Assembly: GCF_958979055.1 (NCBI RefSeq)
Contig: NC_084898.1
Span: 20,570,124-20,634,123, forward strand
Direction: 5' to 3'
Source of the DNA: Alnus glutinosa
Lineage: Eukaryota; Streptophyta; Magnoliopsida; Fagales; Betulaceae
DNA length: 64,000 bases
Made by a program: the position numbers and the translations under genes. Numbering within the stretch: the stretch's first letter is position 1; every line of letters begins with the position of its first letter. This document shows, piece after piece, positions 44,024 through 56,335 of the stretch. The notes beneath the pieces were generated by a model. It was given only the letters and a program-made list of their open reading frames with translations, searched no databases and was not told the DNA's origin.

Positions 44024-44812
44024 AAAAGAAATGTTCGAAAAAAGTTATCACTGTCCTGATTTCAAAAAACTAATAAAAGTTCAAAAACCATCTTCTGTCC
44101 AAATTTCTTAAAATTGGAGAAATCCTGATTTTATTTATTTATTTATTTTTCTTAAAAAAAAAAAAACAAAAAAGAAACATGTGTAGACAAATACTAGGGA
44201 AGGCCATTGTACAATGGAGTAGTGAGTTATTCTCCATTGGGCGAAAGTGGTGTTTGATACAACGGTCAACGTATGAGCGAGCTCCATGTGGAGGCATATT
44301 ATTGTATACTTAAAATTATGGCAGTTATACTTCGAACAAAATCAAGCCAGAAAAAACGAAAGGCGATCGATCAGTTTTAAAAAATAATTTGACAAGGGAA
44401 TGGTTAAACTCAAAAAAATAATTTACAGCTTTAAAAATGGATAAACTATTTTACGAACAGTAAAAAAGTTTTTATGGTCAAATTAAAAATATTTTTAGTT
44501 TGACTATTACTTTCGGTCGGACCAAACACTAAAATATATGAAAAATACATTTTTTTAAAAGTCATTTAACGCCAGACAGAACCTTAATTAATTGATATGT
44601 CCAGATTTAATTATGAAGCATATTAGTGTGTTTTTTTTTTTTTTTTTTTCTAGTTGAATACGTGAAAATAATTATAAGAAATGATCATTCCCACTCATTG
44701 ATTCAGAAGGAAGAGGGTAAAGGATCCTAAAACTTAAAAAGAGGTGGACTGACTAACAACATACCCAAAACAAAATAAAATAGTACAAAAATACATACAA
44801 ATAACAGAAAAT
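44024..44812. other. Intergenic sequence with possible minus-strand LINE tail
   Basis: A poly(T) run at 44631-44650 followed by 'ctagttgaatacgtgaaaat' has a counterpart at 48048-48200. This could be the 3' end of a minus-strand LINE. Otherwise nothing is recognised. Confidence 0.35.
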
Positions 44813-45490
44813 AAGTCACACAAGTATTCACAATATCCATACAAGTATACAACCTAAAATTTTTGCAGCAAACAGACCACCACGAATGCAAAATCCTCTA
44901 GTATTGACTGAAACAGAAAGGCCCTGAAGTACCGATAGTAAGAACTCGATCATTACAAGCTTGAAATAAGCGATTTTCAGGACCAGGAGAAAATTTTCAT
45001 GCATATAATAATCTGAATTATGTAAAAAAAAAATCGAAAGAATTATTAACTCAACACCAATTTAGACTGTGACTGTGAGATACCGAATATCAATAGGATA
45101 AAAAACTAAAGAAAATGAACGACAAAGTTGGAAATCAAAAGCTCATGCAGGTACATAATAAACCAATTCATACAAATTCAAGCAAAAATCAAGCATCTTA
45201 GAGAATTCACATGAAAAAATCATCGTCAACATAATGCCACGACAAAAAGAAAAAAGACTATGAAACAGTTCCCAAAAGTCGGCAATTTTGGGGGTGTAAA
45301 GAATCAAATCAACAGCAAACTCGAAAACCCATTTCTTGAAAAGGGAATTGAAGATGGAAATGAGGGAATTTAAGGGAGAAAAATGAATAGAAAACGAAGA
45401 CCGGGGATGTTTGGTGCGAGAGAAAATTACCCGAAAGTCGACCAGAGAGAATCCCAACGAGAAAGGTAGATTCTGGAAAGTCGTGTGGAG
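44813..45490. repeat. Third copy of the far end of the duplicated block
   Basis: It matches 31605-31850 and 33066-33500 without the 1.2-kb polyA-tailed insertion, and so supplies the empty site for it. Confidence 0.85.
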
Positions 45491-46014
45491 GCCACAGACG
45501 CGTGCGCATTTGACATCCTGCATGATCGGGATGTCAACCAGGCCCTCCGAGCTAGACTTATGCCACTGGGCTAACCTGCACCACTTTGATTTCACCAATT
45601 GGGCTGTCCCGAATAATGGGCTCAGCTGAAACCCGGCTCATTGTCCCCAGGCCTGTTGAGAAACCAAGCCCCGAAAGGACTTCATTTGAATATATCAGAT
45701 ACATTAGCTCCTCCACTCTTTGAGGAAACAGCCTTCCCCCCAACCGCCGAGTGTTTCGGGATATATATATATATGCATGACTTCCAGATTCTGCCGAAGG
45801 AAACAAAACTTGGGCAATTTTTCATATTGAAATGCCACCCAATTAGTATTCGCCTCCTTTCATTTTTAAGAAGTTGATCTAAGATATGATGAATTTAAAT
45901 GATTTTTGGTTTTTTTTTTATTATTTTTTTTATTTCTATACTCATTTCTTTAATTTAAGATATGGATTAATTTTTGCCTCTTTGTTTGAATAGGAATTTT
46001 TTTTTCTTAAAATA
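45491..46014. other. Unassigned sequence left of the solo LTR
   Basis: It contains open but unrecognised minus-strand reading between about 45560 and 45800. No family resemblance is seen. Confidence 0.3.
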
Positions 46015-46019
46015 GTTTT

Positions 46020-47460
46020 TGATGTGTCTTAAATTATGTACTCGCAAGTGCACGAATCGTTTTGCAATATAGCGTTATGCAAGTGCGAGGTCGATCCCAC
46101 AGGGAATTGTGTTGCGAAAATTAATCTCTATTCAAACTAATCATATTTTAACCTAGTTCCAAATTTAGGGGTTTTTTATAAAAGAAAACATGAACAAAAA
46201 TAATGAAGATAAAGGGGTCTAGGGTTTTGGAATCCACACTCACCAAATCATATCAACCTAATCTCATGCTCATCACACTTATTCGAGGTTGTCACGTATA
46301 AATCTTAGGTATGCTCTACATTGCTTCAAAAATCATTTAGATCATTCAATGATTTCGTTCATAGCACAAATCACAAAGAGTACCAATTGAAATCCAAACA
46401 TCCAATGTATCATTCAATCACAATGGATATCTTCATTCGAACCGATAAAACAATGTATTAGTCAAACGACGCACAATGAATGTCCAATGTTTTGATAGAT
46501 GAAAAACCAAGCAACCGATTTAATGAAACTTATTCCACATCATCACTTGTATCCGGAAACCACAAGAGATATCAAAACATCATTTCAAGAAAATCGAAGT
46601 AGAACAATGAGAAATCAAACCCATAAACTCAAATAGCATGAACAAGCAAGAAACTCGGTTTTTCTTCAATGGTGAGGTTTCATCCTCAACCCCAAACGAA
46701 AATATTAGCTACACATGATAAAATAACTACAACTTAAAACATTAAAAGCATAAAAATCAAAGAGTTGCAAAAGGAAAGAAATAAGCTACAAGAAGAAAAG
46801 AAGCAAGAAGTTATGTACAAAGAGGCTCATGCCTCCTCTCTTTCTTGATTTTCAGCCTTGGTCTCCTTTTATAGCCAAGTGGTTTGTGTGGAATGGGTGA
46901 GTGGGTGTATGAGTGGAGAGATGAGTGGTGAGTGTTTTATGGAATGAGTGGTGAGTGTTTTATGGAATGAGTGGTGAGTGTTTTATGGAATGATGTTGAG
47001 TGGAAAAAAAAGTGATTAAGTGGCTGAGAATGTGGAGAAAAACGAGTATTGGCTCTAGCTTTGGGGAGACAAGGGATGAAGCAAAAGAAAAATAATAAGA
47101 GAGATGGTTCCGGATTTTCGGGATGATCCGACGACTGAAATTCAAACAGCCATATCTTTTTTCACGAATCTCCGAATTGGCTGGAAATTGTTGCGTTGGA
47201 AAGCTGACATCTTGAACTTCAATTTAGACCTAAGAAACTCCCAAAACGGATATCTTTTGGTCCTGTTATGATCAGTCTAAATGTACTGGTCTGCTGCATC
47301 CGAATTTCCTTGTATTTTGCTTGAATTGTATCATTTCTCTCTTATTGTCCTACAAAATATAAAAACACTAAAACTAACCAAAGCATTAGAAAATAACAAA
47401 GCTAAAGGTTTAACTAATGTAAATTAAGGGGTCCAAATACACAATATTTGGTACTCATCA
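46020..47460 (-). mobile_element. Solo LTR (1441 bp) of the tRNA-Asp-primed element
   Basis: On the minus strand it begins TGATGAGTACC and ends GACACATCA. GTTTT lies on both sides (46015-46019, 47461-47465). It matches the LTRs at 56336-57762 and 61008-62453. A 23-bp unit around 'atggaatgagtggtgagtgt' is repeated three times at 46920-46990, as in the other copies. Confidence 0.88.
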
Positions 47461-47465
47461 GTTTT

Positions 47466-48612
47466 TCTTCTTTAAGATAGTAAACAATTTCTCGAATTTG
47501 AAATTTTCATTCTTGCATGTACTATTTTTTGCAATTCATTCTCTGCGGCCACCAGATTTTGCCATAATTTGCTACCGACATCCACCGGAATCCATCGTCG
47601 GTCGCCAATTGCCACCACTGGAGATTGCTGAAATTCGGTGTTCGCTAAAAATTGCCAACCACTTTTTGCAGTCACCAAATTTTCGTACAAGCCAACCGAT
47701 AACACATTTTCTACGCCGAAACAAATGGAAGCTTTAAATGCATTTAGTTTCATGGCCTTCTTCAAGGATTGCTTGACTAGCACCGCAAAGAGTTTAGTAG
47801 AAAAACAAATCGTTAATGCTTCTGCCCCTTAGACCAAGTTAATTAGCATGATTTTCAAGCTTTGCTAGGCACCACTTTCCCATTATGATCGATCTCTAAC
47901 CACAGCTGGCATATGAGATGAATGTTACTACTATATATATCTTAAACACGAGTTTATGCAGCAAAAATTTGGGTTATGTATTTTTATTTTTGAAAAAAAA
48001 AAATTAATAATCTAACCACATATGTCATCATAATCCGATCATCTACTTATAACCATTACATTTTTTATTTTTTCTAATTGAATGAGGAAAGGATTATAAT
48101 GGTGAATCATTTCTACATTTGATTTCAAAGGAAGAAGAAGTGGACGATCCTATTAATGAAACAGGAGTGAGCTCCCAGTAGTAGACCCAAACCAAACTAA
48201 AATATCGCTAAAATATTTAAAAAAATGGTAGGAAATTGGTCAAACAAATGATCCAGTCCTTTCAGAGGGTCGCACAAGGTGGTTTTAAAAGTGAAAAGAA
48301 AACAAATTAAGACAAGCCTATCTGTATCCCCACTTTAGACCTGCAACAATCACCAAAAGATGGCTGGAACAGTAAAAATGCTGTTAGAATTTGAATATAG
48401 GACTGCAGGAAAGAAAGATACCAACACAATTTCAAATACAGTAGTTTCTCATAAAGGAAAGATAACCTAAGTAACAAAAAAAACAACAGCGGCAAAAACA
48501 ACAACACAAATCCGGTTGAAGGGAGGGGCTGGGGTCACCAATGGGGGCGTGTGAAGACCACACGCCATCACTGGAAGACCTTTCTCCAGCTGTGATCACA
48601 AGGGGCTGCCGT
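47466..48612. other. Unassigned sequence between solo LTRs
   Basis: It includes 'cggccaccagattttgcc' and 'ggtcgccaattgccacc' around 47550-47620 and a possible LINE tail at 48048-48200. No gene call is supported. Confidence 0.35.
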
Positions 48613-51609
48613 TGTAACGACCCGCTTTTTACAAAAAAGCGTAAGTAATTATATCTGGATAATTACGTATCGTTAACCATTCAGAGTTAATAAAATCTAG
48701 CAGCGGAAAAATACGAATATCTTTTTTTTTTAAACATCACCGATAGGGACAACTCCCTTACGATATATTCAGAGCTTTAACTGACATCTTCTAGAAAATA
48801 CATTAAAAATCTTTACACTATTTACAATGAAACATGTGTCACATATGACACTAAAGCCTGCATGGAACTTATTAATTACAAGTAAATGTCTAGACATATT
48901 ACAAGCAAATAGTACAAACATCTATGAGTACAAAGTACTAAAATCCTAACTACACAGCTATAAATCTCTTAAGCTAGCAGTTAATCCATTCCATAATCTT
49001 CAGTACCTGCACAAACATCTATGAGAAGGTGGTTACCGCCACAATCCCATAGTTCCATGAGTGAGCTAACTGTCTTTCAACAACATCATGATTTATGCGT
49101 TATTTTAAGGAACAGATATGACATAATGATGAGGTGATAGTTTTTCATGCAAAGTTTAACAGTTTATATAGTGATTACACTCCTCTCTTGTAAGGGCACG
49201 TCCCCCCGTTTAATCGTGTTTCTCGAGGCCGTCCCCTCTACATTACATTTTAATTAACTTGTTTTCGCACTATCGGAGACCTCCCTCCTCTAGTACTTTG
49301 AAAGCCGTCCCAATCAATATGATTATTATTGTTTCCGGTTCAACTCTATCATGAACCTTTGGGAGACGTCGCGCCCAATATTAATAGGTTGATTATTAAC
49401 AGTATGCAATAATCAGTCACACGCATCCAATTAAAATAAAACATAAACACAACATTACTGAAATCCAGTGCTACCCTCAGTAAGTATAAAAATACTTACA
49501 GTCCTTTTTGTGCTGTCTCAATTCATCATCTGCATGAAACACATATACATGTGCATACAAGGTCAATGTCATTACTTTCTAGAAACTCATGCCTCAACAT
49601 GAATTCTATTTTTATACATAGACACATACATAGAAGCGATCATCTATTAATTGGAAAATCACTTACATTTATGAACACTCAACATGGTTAAAACTTAATA
49701 TTTACTTAATCAATTAGCAAATCAATACTTTGGAATAACATCTAATCTAGGTCTCAAGTAATCACTCGAGTACAATCTAAAATTCTTAATATCATTCTCT
49801 ATAGCATAGAGAAATCAACCAACAAGAAACCTATGTATTTTTCTAACAAAACCTAATCACTTTTAGGAAACATCAATCCAATTACCAAACCAATTAACAA
49901 AACATATTAACAATTATTTCAACCAATATATTTGAGAAATCATAATAATACAGCATGCTCAATTTCCATAATACTCAATTTCTAAAACAATGCATTACAT
50001 GATTAAACTCATGAAATCGTTCTTTAATTCTAGAGTTTTATAATTAATCAAGCCCTTAGTTTAAACAACATCACTCATTAATTATCAATAATCAAACATA
50101 ATCAATACTTTAGAGTATATATATATTTTTCAAAATATAATATACATAAATAAGTTATAATTAGAATATTCAATTCTATAATTATTAAAGTTATATTCTA
50201 ATATACTAGTTACTTGATTTTATGAAAATATATACTTTTAGGCTAATTAAAAACTTAGAAACTCACATTAAGGATTTCCACTCGAAAATCCAGCGAAACG
50301 GTGAGTTTGGAAGTCGCCGGAAAAGTCGCCGGAGAGTCGCCGGAAAAGTGGCCGGAAAAGTCGCCGGAAAATGGCCGGAAAAGTCGCCGGAGACACTGCC
50401 GGCGGCGGGTCGCCGGCGGGTCGGGATTCCGGGTCGGGTCATGGGTATGGGCTTGGGTTGATGGGCTTGGAGTCTTGAGCCAAGGTCTCGGGCTTATGGG
50501 TTTCGGTCTTGGGCTCAGTGGGTCTGGCTGAAGTCAGTTTGTGGATTGCTGTTGGGTTGGGCTTGCAGGTCAGATTAGATTGGGTTGGATAAATCTGTAG
50601 GTTCTTCTGGCCTACTGGAAACATGGCCCAAATCAGGTCTTCTTGGTGTCCACTGGCGTCTCGCATTTGGGGAATTGGCTAGAATCCGGTTCTGGGTTTG
50701 GTCACGCTTCGGTTGTTCGGAAGGAATGAGATGCTTGGAAATCCGGGTTGCTGGGTTGTGGGTAAATGGCAGAACCGATTCTCCCAGTTTTTCCACCTCT
50801 CGGACTCATCTCTTCTCTCAAGCCATACCATTTCTGCCTCTCTCTTAATCAATTTCCTTCTCTCGGTCTCTGTTAGCTTTGTTCTTCTGTGTTCGTGGAG
50901 TAGAGGAAGAGGGAATATAAGGAAGAAAGAAGAAGATTATAATAATGTAAAGAAAGAAAGTGATGAAGAAAGAGAGAATAAAATAACTAAAAGAAAAACA
51001 AAAATGATGATGGAAGCTTTAATCTCAACGGCTGAAATTCAACATAGTTGGCTGGTGGGGAGGGAAAACTTATTAAAATTAGAGTGGAAAAGTTTGGTGA
51101 GAGCACGCAGTGTTTATTTTAAGCAAAGTGCGGGATTGTTTTAATAATCTTGAGTGGAGAAAACCGAACAACGTGGGCGGCTAAAAAGTTTTAATGGTAT
51201 AAGACGTAAGGGTGGCGTAGGAAGCTGCTAACGATTTTTAGCAGATTGTTTATAAAAACTCGGGTCTTTTTAATACAAGCAGTCTCATAAAAATACTGTT
51301 CTAAATCCGTTTTGAGTCTAGTTCGTTTCATAAATAAATATATTTTATTATGAATAATAATACAATTATTATTATTACATTAAATAATAAATTGTCAAAA
51401 TCATATTTGCATAATTAAGAAATAAGGATAATTAATTTAATGGTTAATTATCAGTTTATTTTATTAACTCAAAAATTCTTATAAAATAATTATCAGTTTT
51501 ATTAAACACAGCTTTTCAAATGATTTGAAAATATTTATAAAACAACTAAAAATAATTATTTTTATTCTTCAACGTTTTTAAAATATGTTTTAAAATCCGG
51601 GGCGTTACA
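48613..51609. mobile_element. 3-kb solo LTR with TGTAAC...GTTACA ends
   Basis: The start TGTAACGACCCGC and end CCGGGGCGTTACA carry TG...CA and inverted tips. GCCGT lies on both sides (48608-48612, 51610-51614). The interior holds a GC-rich array of GTCGCCGGAAAA units (50312-50400) and pyrimidine-rich leader-like sequence, but no pol genes and no second LTR. It is related to 10083-12251 and 20718-21255. A very large solo LTR is the simplest reading; an LTR-less non-autonomous element is the alternative. Confidence 0.8.
50312..50410 (+). repeat. GTCGCCGGAAAA minisatellite within the solo LTR
   Basis: About eight imperfect units of 9-12 bp, all variants of GTCGCCGGAAAA, cause several overlapping open frames that are unlikely to be genes. 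Confidence 0.85.
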
Positions 51610-52058
51610 GCCGTGAACCGCTGACTACAGGGCCGAGGGAAAGTTGCAGGGAGAAGTGTGACCACCATGCCCCGGAAAGGGAGACAAACTCCTTAGCGCG
51701 TGCATGTCACACTATAATAAGTGGAAGTCAGGAGAAAATGCGGCGAGTGTTAGTGGAAGCGGAAGACACCAGCGAACCCAGTGGAGAGGCACGTGTCGTG
51801 CAAAAATAAAGAATATATATCTCTTTATTGCTTTACATATTTGGTTGCATGCTTGGTTGCCGTTAATTTTAGGAGTCTATATTATTTTCAAATTACTTTT
51901 GAATAATGCTTTACGTGCTTCTTGGTTTGGAGAAAACAGAGACTTAATATATATGTATATGAACTACTTTTGAATAATGCTTTACGTGCTTTTCGGTTTG
52001 GACAAAACGGAGACTTAATTGCCATTTGTCAAATTGGGTCTTGAGGCATAATTTCATG

Positions 52059-52153
<95 letters not shown>

Positions 52154-52198
52154 CCATTCTTTTTGACACAACGCGTTTTAAAGTCGTGATAGTCATAA

Positions 52199-52272
52199 AC
52201 CCATCAGAACTCCGTAGTTAAGCGTGCTTTTGTGATAATAGTATCAAGATTGGTGACCTCCTGAAAAGTTTT
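52199..52272 (+). repeat. 5S rRNA-derived sequence, copy 3
   Basis: 'cccatcagaactccgtagtt' followed by 'aagcgtgctt' and 'gattggtgacctcctg' gives the best match of the four copies to plant 5S rRNA over about nt 35-105. Confidence 0.72.
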
Positions 52273-52809
52273 GTTGGAGTGAGTCGTTACACAAATAAAA
52301 TTTGAGAGGATCTTAATATGTGGGTCTCCTCCATTTCCTCGTCACACATCAATACTTTTCCCGAATTCACGGCATAAATCGTGGAAGTCATGAAAAGGGA
52401 TTAAACGACTATGCAATTGCATTATGAACTACTTTTGGACAAATTTTCTAATTGAATTTTTGGTGAGTGTTAGTGCTTCCCCCACCTAGACATTTATATA
52501 TATATATACATGAAGTACTTTTGAATAATGCTTTACGTGCTTCTTGGTTTGGAGAAAACAGAGACTTAATATATATGTTTATGAACTACTTTTGAATAAT
52601 GCTTTAACTATATATATAAATATGAACTACTTTTGAATAATGCTTTACGTGCTTTTCGGTTTGGACAAAACAGAGACTTAATTGCCATTTGTCAAATTGG
52701 GTCTTGAGGCATAATTTCATGTTTATATATATATATATTTGCATGCTTTTGTATATATATATTTGCATTCCTTTTGACACAACGCGTTTTAAAGTCGTGA
52801 TAGCCATGA

Positions 52810-52884
52810 ACCCATCAGAACTCCGTAATTAAGCGTGCTTTTGTGAGAATAGTATCAAGATTGGTGACCTTCTGAAAAGTCTTG
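52810..52884 (+). repeat. 5S rRNA-derived sequence, copy 4
   Basis: Same segment as copy 3, with A-box change 'aattaagcgtgc' and C-box 'attggtgaccttctg'. Confidence 0.7.
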
Positions 52885-53074
52885 TTGGAGTGAGTCGTTT
52901 ACTTAAATAAAATTTGAGAGGATCTTAATCTGTGGGTCTCCTCCATTTCCTTCGTCACACATCAATACCTCTCCCGAATTCACGGCATAAATCACGGAAG
53001 TCATGAAAAGGGATTAAACAACTATGCAATTGCATTATGAACTACTTTTGGACAATTTTTCTAATGGTGAGTGT

Positions 53075-53260
53075 TAGGGGTGTAAATCCGGAGCGGGTTC
53101 CCGGGTATTGGGTAAAACCCAGGATCCGGCTTTGGGTCCCCGGATTTTACTTTTTTTACACCCGGGCCCGGACCCGGGTATCCCGGATATCCGGGGTGTC
53201 CGGGTACCCGGTTTTTACATGGGTACCCGGGTAAAACCGGGTGTCCGGTCCGGGTTATAT
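53075..53260. mobile_element. Left terminus and subterminal repeats of the hAT element
   Basis: TAGGGGTGTAAATCC at 53075 is a hAT-type terminal repeat. It is followed by a dense array of palindromic CCCGGGTA/TACCCGGG motifs. The insertion interrupts 'gtgagtgt|tagtgcttcccc', known from uninterrupted repeat copies, so GTGAGTGT (53067-53074) is the expected 8-bp target repeat. Confidence 0.75.
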
Positions 53261-53604
53261 TTAAAAAAAAAAAAAAAAAAAAAAAAATCTTGCCCAATTT
53301 TTTGAAACTGAATGCTGTAAATAATTTCAACCGAACCCTTGTAATTGTCTAACTAGATCAGTAGCCAATAGAGTAATAAAGTCTCATTATCCTTGATGTT
53401 TTTTTAGCCAAAAACTTAGTAGTAATGCCCAGAATCAAGATTGTTATCTAATTTATCTGATTTACAGAAATCTCATAATGTCATTGAAGAGGGAAAAAGA
53501 AGTAAAGAACAATGCAATAGGCATTATATTACTGATATAAAATAAATGAATTGAACCACCCCTGAATGTGTACATAGAGAAAAGATGCAATCCACCATAA
53601 TGCA

Positions 53605-53905
53605 TTAATTCTCATAAACATATTACATATTAAAAAAGTTCAAACTTCAAACCCAAAAGTCCATAACTAAAAGTCCATAGACATTAAAAAAGTTCATAAC
53701 CAAAAGTCCATAAACATATTAAAAAAGTTCAAACCCAAAAGTCCATAAACATATTAAAAAAGTTTATAACCAAAAGTCCATAAACATATTAAAAAAGTTC
53801 ATAACCAAAAGTCCATAACTAAAAGTCCATAAACATATTAAAAAAAAATTCATAATCAAAAGTCCATAAACATATTAAAAAAGTTCATAACTAAAAGTTC
53901 CCAGC
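53605..53905. repeat. Minisatellite in the hAT 3' region
   Basis: About eight imperfect units of roughly 35 bp contain 'catattaaaaaagttcataa' and 'ccaaaagtccataa'. Confidence 0.85.
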
Positions 53906-54052
53906 ATGGTCCGGTTTCTGGCTTTTTGTAGCTTTGCCTTTGCTCTCAATCATCTACAACTACAATAGAAGGAAAAAAAGAAGAAGAGAAGAGAATTAGT
54001 TAAATGAATAAATAACTAAAATGAATTAATAATAATGAAAACTAAAATGAAT

Positions 54053-56137
54053 TTATAAACATTTACCATGCTCATCAAACATTTCAATAAAATTCTCATA
54101 CTCCAAGCCTCCATTGCTCTTTAACCAATCTTGTGTGCAAACCAAGGCCTCAACTGTCAATGGAGATAAAGAACTCCTAAAGGGATCCAATATGCGTCCT
54201 CCATTGCTGAATGCAGACTCAGATGCAACTGTAGAAATAGGAATGGCCAATATATCACGGGCTATCTCTGCGAGGATAGGATATTTAGGTGCATTAACCT
54301 TCCACCAAAGTAAGATGTCAAATTCATTTGTTGATGCTTCACACCCATCCAAAAAATAACGATCCACCTCCGACATACACTCCGAGTTGCTCTCTTCATC
54401 AAGGTGTTTCATGAAAATCTTCATATATTGCGTCTCTGTAAGTGCATCATCATCATCATCAACATCAACACTAACATCTATAGAAGCAACACTTGAACTT
54501 TCCACACCCGCATCAAGGTTAGACAAATGCCGCACATATAACTTATCATATTGCTCCCACAAACGGTTCAAGAGGTCTTTCACATTTGTCTCGATTTGTT
54601 TCGCCCAATCAGAGCCACTACATTTTTCCAAATAATATTTTAACGCCTTCAACTTGGTACGCGGGTCAAGGACATGAGCAATATACAACAATAAGTTAAT
54701 CCTTTCCATAGTCCCCCAATACTTTTCATATTTTTTTTTCATATCCCAACTCACTACACTAATGATAGGATTACAACTCATACACCCATCGGCCAATGTC
54801 TTTATAATAATACAAAGTTGAATGAAATATGAGTTGGAGGTGACATGAGTTGAACTAGAAAACTTCAATGTGGCTTCATAAAAAGGTTTCAAAAACTTCA
54901 CAAATTCCCTAGCATTTTTCCACTCATCATAGCTAGGAACAACAAAAGGATTACCATCTTCCTCCCCAAGTCGAGTAAAAGCTTTTTCGTACTTCTCAGC
55001 CGCACTCAACATTAAGTACGTAGAATTCCATCTTGTTTGAACATCTAGACACACTGTCTTCGTACTTTGAATTTTTTCACACTTTATGCATTCTTTAAAC
55101 CTTGCCATTCTCTGCGGTGAAGACCTCACAAATTTCACTGCGTTCCTAATATTAGAAACACAATCACCCAATCCTTTCAAGCCTTCATTTACAATAAGAT
55201 TTAATATATGAGCGGCACACCTCATGTGAATGAATTCACCTCCCAAAATAGAACCTTTCTTGTCCTTCAACTTCCTTTTCATATAATCAATCGCCACATC
55301 ATTGACTGTCGCATTATCAGCTGTAACAGTGAACACGGATTCAATCTCCCATTCTATCAATGTATTTTCCAAAATTCTTCCAATATTTTCACCCCTATGA
55401 CTTGAAATCAAGTTAAACTTGATTATTTTTTTATGCATTCTCCAACTAGAATCTATGTAGCTAGCGGTGACAACCATGTAGTTCAAATTTTGAAGAGATG
55501 TCCATGTATCAGTAGTGATGCAAATTCTTTTACCCCTCAAAGAAGCCTTCAATTTAAGTTTTTCTTCCTCATAAAGTTTCATGCAATCTTTTTGTAGAGT
55601 AATGCGACATGGTAAATTGAACCTTGGTTCAATTCCATTTATCAATTCTCTAAACCCATAACTCGCCACATGCCTAAAAGGTAATTCCTCCATGATGAAA
55701 TATTGAACAACCAACTTCCTTATTTTAATCGGATCGTACTTCACAAATCCTAGTTGGGTGGTAGTGGTATGGGAACTACCGCTCTCTGACATTTTTTTAA
55801 ATGACTGTTGCAAGAGAGTTTGACCTTTGGGTACACTGCATTTTTCCAAATCTCTAAGTGGAGAGGTTGGACAGTTATAGGTAAGGTGGTTTTTCAAAGC
55901 AGTAGTGTCATGTCTCCAGTGACACCCTAACATCTTATGGCAATGATTGCATGTTACCTTAGGCTTTTCCTTGTCAATTGGTGTCGCTTTTGTAAAGTGC
56001 AACCATACTTTTGATCGATTCATAGCTTGTGATTTGTTTTTGGAGGGATCCAATTCAGTTTGCAAGGAAGGCGAAGGGGTTTCAACATTTGTAGTTGGAG
56101 GCTTGTCATATGAATCATTGTCATTGACATTTTTCAT
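54053..56137 (-). CDS. hAT-family transposase, BED zinc finger type (694 aa), intact
   Basis: A single uninterrupted frame. The N-terminus has a BED finger: Trp45, Cys63, Cys66, His84 and Cys89. The RNase H-like core shows ITTDTWTSLQNLNYM (Asp210) and VTADNATVND (Asp274). CAAHILNLIV and DVQTRWNSTY follow, and the C-terminal dimerisation block reads PILAEIARDILAIPISTVAS then ESAFSNGGRILDP, with the catalytic Glu expected near ASES. The plant family of zinc-finger-BED/RICESLEEPER-like proteins includes both transposases and domesticated regulators. Terminal hAT repeat on the left side, and no intron, favour a mobile element gene. Size and motifs are complete, so it may be active. Confidence 0.92.
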   Translation of the reverse strand: MKNVNDNDSYDKPPTTNVETPSPSLQTELDPSKNKSQAMNRSKVWLHFTKATPIDKEKPKVTCNHCHKMLGCHWRHDTTALKNHLTYNCPTSPLRDLEKCSVPKGQTLLQQSFKKMSESGSSHTTTTQLGFVKYDPIKIRKLVVQYFIMEELPFRHVASYGFRELINGIEPRFNLPCRITLQKDCMKLYEEEKLKLKASLRGKRICITTDTWTSLQNLNYMVVTASYIDSSWRMHKKIIKFNLISSHRGENIGRILENTLIEWEIESVFTVTADNATVNDVAIDYMKRKLKDKKGSILGGEFIHMRCAAHILNLIVNEGLKGLGDCVSNIRNAVKFVRSSPQRMARFKECIKCEKIQSTKTVCLDVQTRWNSTYLMLSAAEKYEKAFTRLGEEDGNPFVVPSYDEWKNAREFVKFLKPFYEATLKFSSSTHVTSNSYFIQLCIIIKTLADGCMSCNPIISVVSWDMKKKYEKYWGTMERINLLLYIAHVLDPRTKLKALKYYLEKCSGSDWAKQIETNVKDLLNRLWEQYDKLYVRHLSNLDAGVESSSVASIDVSVDVDDDDDALTETQYMKIFMKHLDEESNSECMSEVDRYFLDGCEASTNEFDILLWWKVNAPKYPILAEIARDILAIPISTVASESAFSNGGRILDPFRSSLSPLTVEALVCTQDWLKSNGGLEYENFIEMFDEHGKCL

Positions 56138-56214
56138 AATAGGCCTAGTTGGAGCATAAAAACAATATTACACTTAATAGTATTGACCATACAATAAAGA
56201 ACCATAATAATATA

Positions 56215-56335
56215 AAACAACATTAACAACATAATAATACAAAGTTTCTTGCAATCATATTCATCGATAATATGAAAAACAATAAAACATGCATAAATTT
56301 AATTGTTCTTTTTTTTTAAAACATGCATAAAAAAG
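56215..56335 (+). repeat. 121-bp direct repeat flanking the LTR element, left copy
   Basis: It reads the same as 62453-62573, from 'aaacaacattaacaacataa' to 'catgcataaaaaag'. It is part of the hAT element's upstream region. Confidence 0.9.

Larger units (their letters stand above)
51615..53074. repeat. Receptor-gene upstream repeat, copies D and E, with two 5S-derived cores
   Basis: Two successive copies of the module chain (51800-52510 and 52510-53070) are in the same order as 21300-22080. A (TA)n run lies at 52065-52151. The second copy is interrupted at 53074 by the hAT element. Confidence 0.8.

Noticed and set aside
50222..51144. Several open frames of 75-148 codons inside the 3-kb solo LTR
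   Set aside because: They overlap on both strands and arise from the GTCGCCGG minisatellite and GC-rich sequence. None resembles a known protein.
52065..52151. Candidate CRISPR-like or other regular array
   Set aside because: Simple (TA)n repeat in plant nuclear DNA with no spacers.
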